DNA of 64,000 bases from Rhizomys pruinosus (GCA_009823505.1 VZQC01006589.1:5685440-5749439), one strand, 5' to 3'. Shown: positions 1 through 11,542, counted from the stretch's first letter. Numbers and translations are program-made. Notes: generated by a model not told the origin, from the sequence alone.

Positions 1-855
1 GATCCTAATAAGAACAAAATAGACTCAAAGCAAAAGAAATCAAGAGACAAAGAAGGCCATTATATCTTATTAAATGAACAATCGACGATAAGATCTCACA
101 ATAATGAAATATATGAGGGCACCAAATGCCTGGCACACCAAACTTTGTAAAGACAACTCTTCAGACTTCAAGGCTACAGATTAAGCCCAAGCACACTAAT
201 AGTAGTGGACTTCAATACCCCACATAATCCTTTAGACAGATCAACAGGACAAATGAGAGAAACAGGTAGAGACATATGAACTGAATGATCAAACACCAAA
301 TGGACCTCACAGACATCTATCGAATATTCCACCCAAACACCAGAGAAATACACTTTCTACTCAGCACCCCATGGAACATTCTCCAAAATAGATCATATAC
401 TGGGACACAGGGAAAAACTCAACAAATACAAAAAGATTGAAATAATCTCATGCATTCTTTCAGACCACAGTGCAATAAAACTCAATATCAACACCAGGAT
501 AAACCCTACAACCTACAAGAACACATGGAGACTAAACAACACTCTCCTGAATAATGAATGGGTCAAGGAAGAAATAAAGAAAGAAATAAAAACATTCCTG
601 GAACTGAATGACAATGATAATACAACGCAGCAAAACCTATGGGACACTTTAAAAGCAGTCCTAAGAGGAAAGTTTATAGCTCTAAGTGCCTACATTAGAA
701 AAACAGAAAGAGCACAAGTGAACCATCTAATGCTCCAGCTAAAAGTACTTGAGAGACAACAACAAATGAACCCTAAACGCAGCAGACAAGAAGAAATAAC
801 AAAAATCAGAGCAGAGATCAATGAAATAGAAACAAAGAAAACCATACAAAAAAGC
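1..855 (+). pseudogene. L1 ORF2 fragment, endonuclease C-terminus to linker
   Basis: Conceptual translation, allowing frame changes, follows the LINE-1 ORF2 protein from the second half of the AP-endonuclease domain into the linker before reverse transcriptase. Visible landmarks are a [18 protein letters not shown] segment (about 370-410) and the catalytic SDH motif (about 462-470), followed by the [14 protein letters not shown] block (about 520-560). The same block recurs in the L1 copies near 24.9 kb and 57.5 kb. The last part stays open as a 96-codon frame (718-1008) only because it runs on into the next repeat. The copy enters from the left edge, stops abruptly near 855, and is not functional. 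Confidence 0.85.
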
Positions 856-1380
856 AATATTTATTCTTCTTTTGAGAACTCTCTATTCAGATCCATTGCC
901 CATCTTTTAACTGGCTCATTTGTTTTATGGATTCTTTTTTTTTTTCTCAGAATCGGTTGTTTATTGACGTTTTGTGCATTTCATACAACATTTCTTAATA
1001 AAATTTAGACCCATTCCCCTTTCCTTGCCCTTCTTTCTGCCAGAGGTCATGCATTCTGCTAGACATGTCTTGCATCATTTTCTTAGTCTTTTTAAAATTT
1101 TTCAATGCAAAAGTTTCCTGTTTTAGGCAGAAGTTTACTGTTTCAGTCAGTTCTTTGACCCAGTCTTTTTTGTTATTTTTGTTCCTTCCAATTTGTATCA
1201 CCCCAAAATATGCATATATACATACCACACATATACCAAAATTATGGCATCTGAAAATAAACTATAGGTTAACTCCAAAACATGTTTGAGGATTCACATT
1301 TTGATAGTAGAGTTGTATGCAGGTAAATAAAAATATTACTTTACATTCCATATATTTTGAATACTAATCCTCTGGCAGAT
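856..1380 (-). mobile_element. L1 3' end, antisense, with a short ORF2 shard
   Basis: On the minus strand, 1370 down to about 950 matches the 3' UTR also seen at 13.86-14.18 kb and 57.03-57.33 kb: an AACAAAAATAACAAAAA-type stretch, the GCAGAATGCATGA motif, a G-rich run and GTCTAAATTT near the tail. The T-run at 931-946 is the poly(A). Positions 856-930 read on the minus strand as a piece of ORF2 near the C-terminal third (a KMGNGSE-like stretch), so at least two antisense L1 events abut here, facing the sense L1 to their left. Confidence 0.75.
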
Positions 1381-1456
1381 ATAAACCTGAAGAAGTTTTT
1401 CTTTACCCGTGTGGGTTTCCTCTTCACTTTCTTGGTGGTGCTGGTGTTGTTGGTGG

Positions 1457-1598
1457 TTCTTCTTCTTCTTCTTCTTCTTCTTCTTCTTCTTCTTCTTCTT
1501 CTTCTTCTTCTTCTTCTTCTTCTTTCTTCTTCCTCTTCCTCTTCCTCTTCCTCTTATTCTTCCTCCTCCTCCTCCCTCCCTCCCCCTCCTCCTTCTTG
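1457..1598. repeat. (TTC)n polypyrimidine microsatellite
   Basis: Pure TTC repeats to about 1523, then TTCCTC and TCC interruptions. Open frames across it encode only poly-Leu, poly-Phe or poly-Ser and are artefacts. The tract sits inside antisense L1 sequence. Confidence 0.95.
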
Positions 1599-1599
1599 C

Positions 1600-2390
1600 T
1601 GTACAGAAGTTAAATGAAGTCCCACTTGGTGACTGCTGAAGTTAGTTCCTGAGCAACTGATATCCAATTTAGAAAGTCCTTTCATGCACCTATATTTTGA
1701 AGGGTACTACCCATGTTTTCTTTTAACAGATTCAGAGTTTCAGGTTTCACACTGAAGTCTTCAATCTGTTTATTACTGATTTTTGTGCGGGATGATAAGG
1801 GTCTAGTTTCATTTCTCTTCAGATAGAGGTCCTGTTTGGTCAGCACCAACACTTTCCTCCATCGTGTGTTCTTGCCTCCTTTGTCAAATATCAGGTGGCT
1901 GGAATCTCACGGACTTACCTTTGGGTCTTCTATGTTCCATTGATCTACATTTCTGATTTTGTTCCAGTACGATGCTGGTTTTTTTATTTTATTTATTTCT
2001 GTATGTGTATGAATGTACTGTCTGCATTCAGATTTGTGCACCCGTGTCGTGCAATGCCGCGGAGGTCAGAAGAGGGTGTCGGATTCCCCTGGAACTGGAG
2101 TTCTCCTGGAATTGGAGTTTCAGACGGCTCTCGGCTGCCATGCGGGTGCTGGGGATCGAACCTGGGTCCTCTGTAAGAGTGGTCAGTGCTCTTAACCGCT
2201 AGGCCATCTCTCCAGCCCCACAATGCTGTTTATATGACTGTAGCTGTGCCATGTAATTTTACATTTGATATGGTAATCCCCTGCATTGCATTTGTTTTCA
2301 GGGTGAGTTTGACTATCTGGGATATATTGTGATTCCATATAAATTTTAGGATTCTTTTTCATTGAGGTGACCCTTCAGTCCAATTACATG
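1600..2390 (-). pseudogene. Old L1 ORF2 fragment, interrupted by B2
   Basis: The minus strand translates to the ORF2 region just after reverse transcriptase: a HLIFDKGGKNTRW-like block near 1890-1850 and a VAQELTSAVTKWDF-like block near 1650-1620. It is heavily mutated, so an older subfamily than the copy at 22.7 kb. The segment resumes at 2222-2390 on the other side of a B2 insertion, with ORF2 sequence in the expected order. Confidence 0.75.
1980..2219 (-). mobile_element. B2 SINE, duplication-type subfamily
   Basis: Complete B2 in reverse orientation: tRNA-related head with A and B box similarity at the right end (GGCTGGAGAGATGGCCTAGC read on the minus strand), body with the doubled CTCCAATTCCAGGAGAA/CTCCAGTTCCAGGGGAA unit, and an A-rich tail at 1980-1995. 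Imperfect flanking copies of GATGCTGTTT suggest the target duplication within the older L1. Confidence 0.92.
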
Positions 2391-4009
2391 GCTTTTAATT
2401 TCTCCCAAGAGAGAAGTTCACTGCATCAACAGAGATAATTTGATGGGCTGATCATTATGGTGGTTTGGAGTCTTTATTATTTCCAAGGATAATTGATTGG
2501 CTTTCTGTCTTTTCAGCTTTCATAGTATCTTCTGATCTGAAAGCATATTTTAAAGGTTTCCTTGGTTACTCATTAAATCTATTTAGTGGTGAAGTATGAA
2601 AGACAGTCTTGCCTAGTTTTAGCACAATTTGATCTTTTGAACCAAACCTCATCAGTACTTCCTTTTGAATAGATGGGGATAACATTTATCAACCCCAATG
2701 TGATTCAAACAAAGTGGATAAGAGAGTCTTATTAAGCATCTAACAAGTTCAAAGCCATAAATCATAACAGAATATTATTTTATTATGTATGTGTGATCTT
2801 GTTTCCCTTCTGACCTATGAGAATGAAAAATTTCAACAAAATCATCATGTCTTATCTCTATAGTTATACATCATTTTACACCCTTTCTGCTGTTGGATAT
2901 TTGTTCTCTAGAGTCAGGTTGACATCAGTTCATGGAAATCCTTGATAGAACCTTCCATGTCTGTGTGACTTTGGAACAGGGCAGATTATTAAATAGCTTA
3001 GAAATGGTTTCCTAGTCAGCAATATTAAGAGAAGATCCCAGAAAGTCTCAATTCCTGGAGTGCTCTGAGCTCTGTGTAAATAGTACCTACCTACTAGTAA
3101 ATATTTGTCATTGAAAAAACTAATCATTAAATAGCAAAGAGGAATAAGAAAAGCCAGGATCATGGTTTTACCCCAATCAGTGCAACAGAGATCTAAGCCT
3201 TTACTTTTGGGTAGGACTGTCAGGAAAGAGCTATGTGGAATAGTCATGAAGGGATCTTCTACATGTAAACTTCTTGCTGCACAGTTTCTAAGGAAAACAT
3301 TTGATTTTACCTCTTGGACATTACATGGAAATAGGCCTCATGCTTTTCTACATAGATATCACATCATTCCTATCTTTTACTGAGTTTCCAGTTTGAAGAT
3401 GATTTAGTGAATCAATTTTCTACCAAATTCCTCAGTTTCTCTTCTCACCATTTTTCCTTTTTTTCATCTAATAACCAAAACAGAGTATTAATATTTCCAA
3501 CAGGTAATGCTTGTGGTTAAATTACTCATTACTCTAGTGGGTCTACTATAAGTACATGCATTTAGTTTCCAGGAAAACATCTTTTCAGCCTTCAGAAAAA
3601 ATCTTTTTACCATGTGTTAAAGAGACACCACTTTTCACACAGTTCAGTGTGCAAGGCTGGCCTGAACTAGTGCTAATATTATCGATTCAAATGCTAAGCG
3701 ATTCCTTACATAGTTTCCTCATGTAAAAGAATTGTATGTAAACCTAAAATCATCTAAATTTACATGGGGAGCCTTGATACTTTACTTTAATCTTTATCTA
3801 TAAGTAAATTCTATGAATGGAAACATTCTGAGATTAAAATATTTCCAGTTTCCACCACACAGACCCAGGCTCCAGTCAACATAACTTTTGCTTGATTACA
3901 GGTTAGAAAGCTCCTGTCATTCTATTTAAGATGTAAGACATAAGACTGGAACTTAAAAATATGCATTATTTGCCAAGACATATGGATTCTGTTACTAGTA
4001 CCATTTAGT
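2391..4009. other. Single-copy intergenic DNA
   Basis: No repeat family, RNA gene or credible coding frame recognised. The longest frames (105 codons at 2930-3247 minus, 73 codons at 3162-3383 plus) lack any motif I recognise and have no splice or promoter context. Confidence 0.5.
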
Positions 4010-4029
4010 TTGGGGGAAGAGGGATGTTT

Positions 4030-4345
4030 TGTTCTGTTTTTATTTTTGTTGCTGTTGTTGCTGTTTTGAGGCACAAATAGTTTATTGTAGCTTACCATTC
4101 AAGGGACCCTTCCATTATAATGGGAAAAAATTGCCTTCAGCTAGGGAAGGTATGGTAAGCCCAGCTAGTCATATTGTATCAGCAATCAGGAAGAGAGAAA
4201 CAACAGGATGTATGGTAGAACTACAAAACCACAAAGTCCACCCCGACCGACCCACAAACAACATCACCAGCTAGGGATTGAGTATTCAAACACTTATGAC
4301 TATGGGGGGAAGGCATGTCACATTCAAACAACAGCACAGTGAAAA
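4030..4345 (-). mobile_element. Degenerate MaLR-type LTR fragment
   Basis: Antisense remnants of the LTR layout seen elsewhere in the window: TAGTTTATT, a CCATTATAATGGG box, AGCAATCAGGAAGAGAGAAA, and the edge motif CACCAGCTAGGGATTGAG followed by TATGGGGGG. Diverged; no clear ends or target duplication. Confidence 0.5.
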
Positions 4346-4607
4346 TAACCAACTGAAACTGCATTCTCAGCTCAATAAATAGCCTTTATAATCAATCACA
4401 AAGAAGCAAGAGGGTATGATGAAGTCCATCATGCCCTGGGTTTCCCTTGCAAGCAAAATCTGGTATTATCTGCTGACATCTATGTACCCTTGGCTCTTGG
4501 ATGGTATGCTAGGGGAACGCTGAGACCATGGAGAGGTGAGCAATACCTTGTCCAAACATTAGAAAGACCCAAAAAGAGGAGCTGCATCTCTTCTTTTTAT
4601 GACAGGG

Positions 4608-5010
4608 TGTTCTAGTTTGTCTTCCATTGCTGTAACAAAACACTCTGACAGACACCAACTTGGGGAGGAAAGGGTTTATTCAGCTTATCCTGAGTCACAG
4701 TTCTCACTCAGGGAGCCCAAGGCAGGAACTCAGGGCAGGAACCTGGAGGCAGGAGCTGAAGCACAGGCCATGGAGGAATGCTGTTCACTGGCTTGCTCCT
4801 CTGGCTCATGCCCAGCCTGCCTTCTTATACTGTACACAACAACCTGCCCAGGGTGGCACCACTCTTTGTGGGCTGGGCCCTCCCACACTGCTCGACCATC
4901 AAGACAATACTCCACGGATGTGGCCATAGGTCAATCCAATGGAGCCAATTCCCCAGTTGAGGCTCCCTCAACCCAGGTGTGTCAAGTTGACACTAAAGCT
5001 TTCCAGCACA
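4608..5010 (-). mobile_element. Solo LTR, MaLR-like family A
   Basis: A 403-bp unit beginning TGTTCTAG and ending CCAGCACA on the plus strand, the reverse of the TG...CA LTR of the two-LTR element at 42.5 kb. It shares the inverted CTTTCCTCC polyadenylation region and the GTCAAGTTGACAC palindrome near its right end. It is flanked by a perfect 5-bp target duplication CAGGG (4603-4607 and 5011-5015), so it is a genuine solo LTR left by recombination. Open frames through it are not genes. Confidence 0.85.
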
Positions 5011-5015
5011 CAGGG

Positions 5016-5395
5016 CTTTGTATTAATTTCTTTTGTGTTACTGACAGAATGCCTGAGAGAACAACTTGAGTGAGGAGAGGTTTGTTTTGGCTCACAGTTT
5101 GTAGATTTCTATCCATCATTATGAAGAAGGAAGGACAGAGTGATTTTTCCTCAAGGGCAAAAGCCCAAGGTGGAATGCTCCACAACATGGTGGACCAGGA
5201 AGTTGAGGATAGGCAGCACCAAGGGCTAGACTAAGACTTTCAAAGCCCCCAGTGACTTAATAACCCACTTTCACCAGCTAGCACCCATCTCCTAAAGACT
5301 TCATGACCTCCCAACATAATGTCACCAGCCAGGGAATAAGGATTCAGAATATGAACATGTGGGAGTCATTGCAGATTCAAACTATAAAGCATATG
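5016..5395 (-). mobile_element. MaLR-type LTR fragment (THE1/MST-like layout)
   Basis: Antisense layout of an old MaLR LTR: TACTGACAGAATGCC, GAGGTTTGTTTTGGCTCACA, a CATCATTATGAAG box, then AATGTCACCAGCCAGGGA and a terminal ATTCAAACTATA. Immediately follows the solo LTR above, so that insertion hit the edge of this older element. Confidence 0.6.
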
Positions 5396-5399
5396 CTGC

Positions 5400-5730
5400 C
5401 AAAAGTTTTTAGACTGAGAAATAAGATTACTTCACCAGTTTCAAAGTCTTCCTCTTGGCTGAGCATAAGGCCTGGTATTCACAGTGTAATGCACTGTGAG
5501 ATGCACGGAGAAATGCCACAAAGTGAGGTTTGAGTTTAGGAGTCATTTTTTAATAGCTAGTAGTCAGAGAGGGGGCTAATGCCCCAAATAACTCTCAAAC
5601 CCAAGGGAAATAGGGAAAGGTTTATAAAACTTAAAACCACAATTACATCATGCCCAGGGTAAAGCCAATAACCATAATGACATAAGATCACCATAGTTAT
5701 ACTATACCAGGGTAGGTTTATTTTTTTTTT
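5400..5730. other. Single-copy DNA
   Basis: Nothing recognised. A T-run at 5721-5730 precedes the next B2 insertion site. Confidence 0.5.
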
Positions 5731-5744
5731 AATAACCAACCCCT

Positions 5745-5971
5745 GGGGCTAGAGAGATGGCTCAGTGGTTAAGAGCACTGACTGCTCTTATAGAGGACCC
5801 AGGTCCTATTCCCAGCACACACTTGGTAGCTAAGAACCATCTTTAACTCCAGTTCCAGGGAAATCCAACACCCTCTTCTGAACTCCAAGGCATTGCACAA
5901 CAGGGGTGTACCAACCTATATGCAGACAGTATACTCATACACATAAAAAATAATAAAATAAAAGAATAAAA
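5745..5971 (+). mobile_element. B2 SINE, older form
   Basis: Full B2 without the internal duplication, ending in an A-rich tail. Flanked by a perfect 14-bp target duplication AATAACCAACCCCT at 5731-5744 and 5972-5985. Confidence 0.93.
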
Positions 5972-5985
5972 AATAACCAACCCCT

Positions 5986-6534
5986 AACCAGGTTTTGAGC
6001 TCTTTTCTAGTGAGACATCTCCATATTCACTTACTAACATTGAAATTTCATACATGGTATTTAGATTCTATGTCCTCCAGGTCTTAGTATCCATGATGGA
6101 TTAACCTGAGAATCAAGGTTTCTACATAGCTTGATTCTCACTGATTTAATTTGATTAGGTATTTAAATATGGTAGTCAAAGCAATGTCAAATTTGCAACT
6201 TCAACCTGACAGCTCATAGGGCACTTTCATTGTTTTTTTGACTAATTCTAGTGTAGATTCGATGTTGCTTCATCAGTACTAATCAGTCCTCAACTTGAGC
6301 TTCTGAAAGCCACATAGAATAGTGGATTTTAGACTCCATACTGTAATAGATTTTAATTCACATTGTGGATCCTCAATATATGTCCTTTCAACATGAGAAG
6401 GCTAACTGTTCCAAATGCCCCTTTGTGAGAAGACACTAGCAGGGAAGTTGATAGAACTACTCTGTTGAGCCAGGATGAATCTTGCACACATATTTACACT
6501 TTATCCTAGCTGATCCATCCTCAACTTCTTCATA
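5986..6534. other. Single-copy DNA
   Basis: No repeat, RNA gene or coding signature recognised. Confidence 0.5.
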
Positions 6535-6539
6535 CCACC

Positions 6540-6947
6540 TGTTCTAGTTTGTCCTCTACTGCTGTGACAAAGCATGCTGACTGACACCAACTTGGGGAGG
6601 AAAGGGTTTATTCAGCTTACATCTCCTGGGTCACAGTTCATCACTTAGGGTGCCCGAGGCAGGAACTCAGGGCAGGAACCTGGAGGCAGGAGCTGAAGCA
6701 CAGGCCATGGAGGAATGCTGTTCACTGGCTTGCTCCTCTGGCTCATGCCCAGCCTTCCTTCTTATATGGTACACAACAACCTGCCCAGGGTGGCACAACC
6801 CATAGTGGGCTGGGCCCTCCCACATTGCTCGACAAACCAGACAATACTCCACAGATGTGGCCACAGGCCAATCCAATGGAGCCAATTCCCCAATTGAGGC
6901 TCCCTCAACCCAGGTGTGTCAAGTTGACACTAAAGCTATCCAGCACA
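6540..6947 (-). mobile_element. Solo LTR, MaLR-like family A
   Basis: Second 408-bp copy of the family A LTR in the same orientation as that at 4.6 kb, TGTTCTAG to CAGCACA. Flanking pentamers CCACC (6535-6539) and CCACA (6948-6952) match at 4 of 5 positions, as expected for an aged 5-bp target duplication. Confidence 0.83.
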
Positions 6948-7024
6948 CCACATATCTGTTTCATGAATGTTTTTGTATCTTCCTGTCTAATCTCTAATTT
7001 GGGGAGTGTTTAAATTTAAATTTT

Positions 7025-7185
7025 TATTACAATTATTTATGTATTTATTAGCATTGGGGCATGTGACTGTGAGCTTGAGGAGGTTAGACCCACAAGGTTC
7101 TCCTACCTTGTGGGTCCCGGGATAGAAATCAGGTTTAAGGCTTATGGTAAGTGCTTTTACTTGCTGAATCATCTCTTGGGGAGGT
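7025..7185 (-). mobile_element. B3 SINE, old
   Basis: Reverse-strand B3 pattern: GAGGTTAGACCCACAAGG, CCTTGTGGGTCCCGGGAT, then GTAAGTGCTTTTACTTGCTG and AATCATCTC at the head end. Diverged from consensus. Confidence 0.7.
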
Positions 7186-7194
7186 CACCTTTTT

Positions 7195-7325
7195 TGTATG
7201 TTTATATGAGACAGGGTCTTTCTATGAAGCCTAGGTCATTTTGTAGACTAGACTGGTCTTAAACTCATGACAATCCTTTCTCCAGCCTCCTGAGTGCTGA
7301 AAATACAGTTGTGTTCCACAATGTT
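7195..7325 (-). mobile_element. B1 SINE, old
   Basis: Antisense 7SL-derived B1: GAGACAGGGTCTTTCTATG, CTAGACTGGTCTTAAACTC, CTCCTGAGTGCTGA. Strongly diverged. Confidence 0.7.
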
Positions 7326-7430
7326 CATCTCATCTCTGTCCATTCTCACAGTAGGCCTTAACTTTACACTCCTCAACAGCCTAGGTCTGGTTCTATTCAT
7401 GTAACCACTGGTTTCAGTGTACACTTGCAG

Positions 7431-7782
7431 TGTGGTGTTTGAATGAGAATGTCCCCCATAGGTTCCAAGAATTTAGTGGCATTGTTTTGAGAGGTCTTAG
7501 AAACTGTGTCCATGATGGAAGAAGCACCTCATTGGGGATTGGGGGCAGGCTTAAAAAATTATTAAGCCTTGTCAGACTTCCAATCACTCTCTGCTTCCTG
7601 TGCCTGCTTGAGGACTTGAGCATCTGCTTCTGCTCCTGATCCTACGCACCTGCTGCCACCACGCCTCCCCACCATGATGGATTATAGTTCCCCTGGAGCT
7701 TTAAGCTCAAATAAACTCTTCCTTTTATAAGTTCCCTTGGTCATGGTGTTTCTAACACAGTAACAGAAAAGTGACTAATACA
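7431..7782 (+). mobile_element. Solo LTR, MaLR-like family B
   Basis: Starts TGTGGTGTTTGAATGAGAATG and ends GTGACTAATACA (TG...CA). Contains CAAATAAACTCTTCC (polyadenylation signal) then TATAAGTTCCC. Same family as the LTRs of the element at 59.7-61.9 kb. No convincing 5-bp target duplication is visible. Confidence 0.75.
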
Positions 7783-7848
7783 CTTATGTTGAATCATGAA
7801 TAAACCTAGATCAGCAAAAATTTGGCCTTTTTAGTTTTTGTCTCTTTC

Positions 7849-7995
7849 TTTTTCTTTTTTTTTTTTTTTTTTCTTTTTAGTCCCAACTGGCCTGGAGCTT
7901 GGTATGTAGACCAGGTGGGCCTTGAACTCACAGAGATCTGCCTGCCTCTGCCTCCCAAGTTCTAGGATTAAAGGAGTGTGCCACCATGCCTGGCT
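7849..7995 (-). mobile_element. B1 SINE
   Basis: Complete B1 in reverse orientation with a T-rich (antisense poly-A) left end and CGCCACCATGCC-type head at right. Perfect target duplication GTCTCTTTC at 7840-7848 and 7996-8004. Confidence 0.92.
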
Positions 7996-8222
7996 GTCTC
8001 TTTCATGTATACCTTTTTCCAATAGCATTCTCTAGAAATTCCAGAGAAACTCAAACACTTCAGGAATTTTCATGTATTGAAAGTTTGATTTTATAAGGCT
8101 CATTATTGTTAAAAAGTCCTAAATAAATGACTTCAATAAAAAAAAATTAAGAAAAATAAAATTAAATCTCAAAATAGAATCTCTTCTTGGGTGACCCTAT
8201 TCACCTTTAAAATTAAATTTTC

Positions 8223-8460
8223 AGGGCTGGAGAGATAGCCTAGTGGTTAAGAGCACCGACTGCTCTTGCAGAGGAACTGGCCTTGATTCCCCAGCACCCA
8301 TATGGCAGCTGAGAACTGTCTGTAACTCCAATTCCAGGAGAACTCCAGTTCCAGGGGAATCCGAGATCCTCTTCTGACTGACATTGCATGACATGGGTGC
8401 ACAAACCTACATGCAGACAGTACACTCATACACATACAAAAATAAATAAAATTTAAAAAA
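8223..8460 (+). mobile_element. B2 SINE, duplication-type subfamily
   Basis: Full B2 with the doubled CTCCAATTCCAGGAGAA/CTCCAGTTCCAGGGGAA body and an A-rich tail. AT-rich flanks around AAAATTAAA are similar on both sides but too simple to define the target duplication exactly. Confidence 0.92.
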
Positions 8461-8469
8461 ATTAAAATG

Positions 8470-9655
8470 TCTAGGCTTCTATAAGAGTTCAAGAGTGACA
8501 GCAAGATTTTTTTACATAGTCTCCCTGTTACTTGCTATCCAAAGTCTTGACCCATCCATTGAAAATGACATACTGATTTTGACACTTATATGGCCTCCAC
8601 TGTATTTCTGTTATAATCCTAACTCAATAGTAAGTGACTTATGGACAATTGCTATACAATATTAGGAGTGAATGAAGATTAACATTGAGCCTTCAGCAAT
8701 TTATGGGAAATAGGAAAAGAGACACTGAAGAAAGTATGTGTTATGAAGAGCATATGAAGTTACTGCATGTCCAAGCACTATGGTGAAAGCTACTTACTAA
8801 TGATCCATATCTGCGAGGAGAAAGGAGAGGAAGCAGTATGGAAGAGACAGAAAAGATGAATTGTCACAGATTGGAAGTCTTCAGAAAGCAAATGGGGATC
8901 TCTAAAACAAAACAAAAATTAAAAAAACAAAAAACACTGATCAGGAAAGTAGTCTTGTATCAAGCAAAAGGGTCAGATCACTATTCTTACTACACACATA
9001 CACACTGGTTTAGAAGAAATGACCTTGTGTGAAGCAGTTCTGCACAGCAGAGGCAGATCTTGTGGGAGCCGCTGAAAGTGGCTGCCATACTCTCTGTAGC
9101 TGGGAAGTAGGGCCCTCTTGAAGGGGTCTAGGTGGAGCATCTCCTTGCTTTACCTGAGTTCTAATCACAATTTAAGCAATTTTGGTACCTGGGCTTCCAA
9201 TTAGACATAAAAGTTGGAAACAGAGAACTCAAGTCTTAGAGTTGCTAGGGCTACAAGATCTAAATTTTTGAGATAGTAAGGAATATAAGAGTATTCAAAT
9301 CTGTCTGTAGAGCTGGGATTCAGGATGTGAGTCTTGTTATAGACAAAGAATGAAGAAGTAAGTAAATTAGAATTTAAGAGCAGGAAATAAAACAAAGTTC
9401 ATTGAAGGCACCTAAACCAAAAACACTAGAGGTAGGAAGGAGGAAGTAGGAATGGAAACCAGTACTCCTAACAGCTGTGTGACAGCAGAGCTAATAATGA
9501 AGGATAGAGAGGTGGGAGAAGCCAGACTGTTGCTGTAGGCAATCAGCTCATGTAGAAGCAATCAACTCATGTAGTAAAAGAGGTTCTTTTTAAGAATTAA
9601 TAATCTGGGCTTCTCACTGAAAAAGTTGCATTAATGATTCACCCAAGATTTTGTT
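8470..9655. other. Single-copy DNA
   Basis: No recognised element. Short frames (64 codons at 8838-9032 and 9201-9395) have no identifiable motif. Confidence 0.5.
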
Positions 9656-9658
9656 GAA

Positions 9659-9703
<45 letters not shown>

Positions 9704-9793
9704 AAGGAGGGAAGGAGGGAGGGAGGGAGGGAAGGAGGAAGGAAAGAAGGAAAGAATGAAAGAAAGAGAGAGAGAGAAAGAAAGAAAGAAGGA

Positions 9794-9865
<72 letters not shown>

Positions 9866-9866
9866 G
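9656..9866. repeat. Polypurine tract: (GA)n, (GGGA)n, (GAAA)n
   Basis: About 210 bases of almost uninterrupted purine on the plus strand: AG dinucleotides, a GGGA/GGAA middle, then a long pure AAAG tetranucleotide array from about 9777. Frames across it give only charged or Ser/Leu/Phe homopolymers. Confidence 0.97.
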
Positions 9867-10565
9867 ACCTCTCAATTATGAGAAGTTCCTTTTCATGGAG
9901 TGAACATGTTTTGTAAAGATTTGAGATTTTTATGAATTTTAATGACGTGAAATACCTGTACAATAATTCCAAGAAGGCTGATTTATTTTCAAAAACAGAA
10001 AAATTGCTTTTGCTTTCAGAAATACACCCAGGCATATTTAGAGTCAGGTAAAATGGTCAGTTGGAGGAAGAAAAACAACATCCTGACAATTTAATTAAAA
10101 TGCATACAATTTTATTTGAACACTTACTGCCACTCTGCCAATGCAATGTTTTTTACTTTCAATTTTAAAGGAAAAATAGCTAAAGAGAAGTTAAAACCAA
10201 CTTTAAAGAAACAAGATATATTGCTAGTGTTAGCATGCATTTCATACCCATGTAGGAGAGAGATTTTTCTAACTATAGCTCTGATATGATATGCAAATAG
10301 CCACCGTACACAAAATTTCTATTGCATCTAGCTTTCAGAAGAAAGATATTGTACAGGTTGCTTTAATATTCCCTGGTTAATTTTGTTCAGTCACCAAAAA
10401 ATGAAGAGGTATGAATGCAAGTAAGAGATTTGGGAGACAGAGGGTGCATAAGAAGGATAGAAACATGAGAGGTGGGAGAGGTTAGTATGCAAAGCATAGT
10501 ACGTACTGTTGTAAAATCAAAATAGGAAACTAAATTTTAAAAAGTCAACCTGAAAAAACATGAGT
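9867..10565. other. Single-copy DNA
   Basis: Nothing recognised. Confidence 0.5.
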
Positions 10566-10760
10566 CCAGGTTTGGGAGAGATGGGTTAGCAATTAAGACC
10601 AGTAGCTGCTCTTCTATCATCTACATTTCATTTAACACCATTTCCAGGGGATTCAATGCCCACTTCTGACCTCGATAGGCACTGTATGACTCAGATATAC
10701 TTACATACATGCAGGCCATACACTCAAGATATATAAAATAAAAACAACAAATATTTTAAA
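10566..10760 (+). mobile_element. B2 SINE, old and diverged
   Basis: TTTGGGAGAGATGGGTTAGC head, CATTTCCAGGGGATTC body without duplication, ACATGCAGGCCATACACTC and A-rich tail. Confidence 0.8.
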
Positions 10761-11414
10761 AATATAAATCCAATATTTTTTCTTTTAATTATCTCATGTT
10801 CAAAAGTACTTTATAAAAAGGTACTAAAGCAGACTCCTGGTGTATACATAACATTAGAAGATAAGGATATTAATATTTTAAGGATTAAGAAGCCCTGGTT
10901 TATAAGAGGATGATGAACAATAACTATTTCCTTAAGGAATAGGTGAGTAGGACTATTATGAAGTAGTTTGCTCAACATTTGTTAATAAGAAGTCTTTTGA
11001 GATGATGAAATGCTGCCTGCTTTTCCTGGTCTAATCACATAAATAACTTTACATCTTACGTTCTATGTTCTATGTATGCACACAAGAACAAAGTTCATCT
11101 GTGTTATTAACAATATTTATTTCTTTCTACCACAAATTTACATATTACAGCATTATTCTTAAATTATAGTATTTGAAAGATCTTTGGGACAGGAAATGGT
11201 GAAGGCCACAAAGAATTCGCTCCACTCTTCTGCTGTGTGAGACTGAAAACAACATCTGTGAACCTGTCGGCCCTCGGCATAAACTGGAATTGCTGGTGTC
11301 TTCGGTTTTCCATGGTGAAAAACTAAGAAATGCACCTTTGGTGTTAGTGTATGGATAGTATTTCATTGAAGCAGCATAAATAGACTGAGTAAGATGTCCA
11401 GAGTATTTTCTAGC
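10761..11414. other. Single-copy DNA
   Basis: The minus strand of 11110-11400 has short open frames and an AATAAA-like signal near 11120, superficially like the end of a transcript, but I recognise no protein and see no splice context. Confidence 0.4.
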
Positions 11415-11416
11415 TC

Positions 11417-11509
11417 AATATATATATATATTATTATATATATATATATTGTTATATATATATATATATAATATATATATATATAATATATATATATACA
11501 TATATATAC

Positions 11510-11542
<33 letters not shown>
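11417..11542. repeat. (TA)n microsatellite
   Basis: Long imperfect TA/ATAT array with TTA and ACAT interruptions. Confidence 0.95.

Noticed and set aside
1357..1639. Open frames of 76-86 codons over the TTC tract
   Set aside because: They encode only Leu, Phe or Ser runs from a microsatellite.
4599..5069. 156-codon plus frame, the longest in the window
   Set aside because: Lies almost wholly inside the solo LTR; similar frames recur in every family A LTR copy (6.7, 42.7, 44.2 kb).
5745..5830. tRNA gene suggested by A and B box similarity
   Set aside because: This is the tRNA-derived head of B2; the same head recurs in every B2 copy and does not fold as a full tRNA.
9631..10035. 134-codon minus frame and neighbours
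   Set aside because: Mostly Phe-Leu-Ser repeats from the purine tract; no host protein signature.
11110..11400. Minus-strand transcript-like end with AATAAA, possible processed pseudogene
   Set aside because: No protein recognised in any frame and no poly(A) or target duplication visible.
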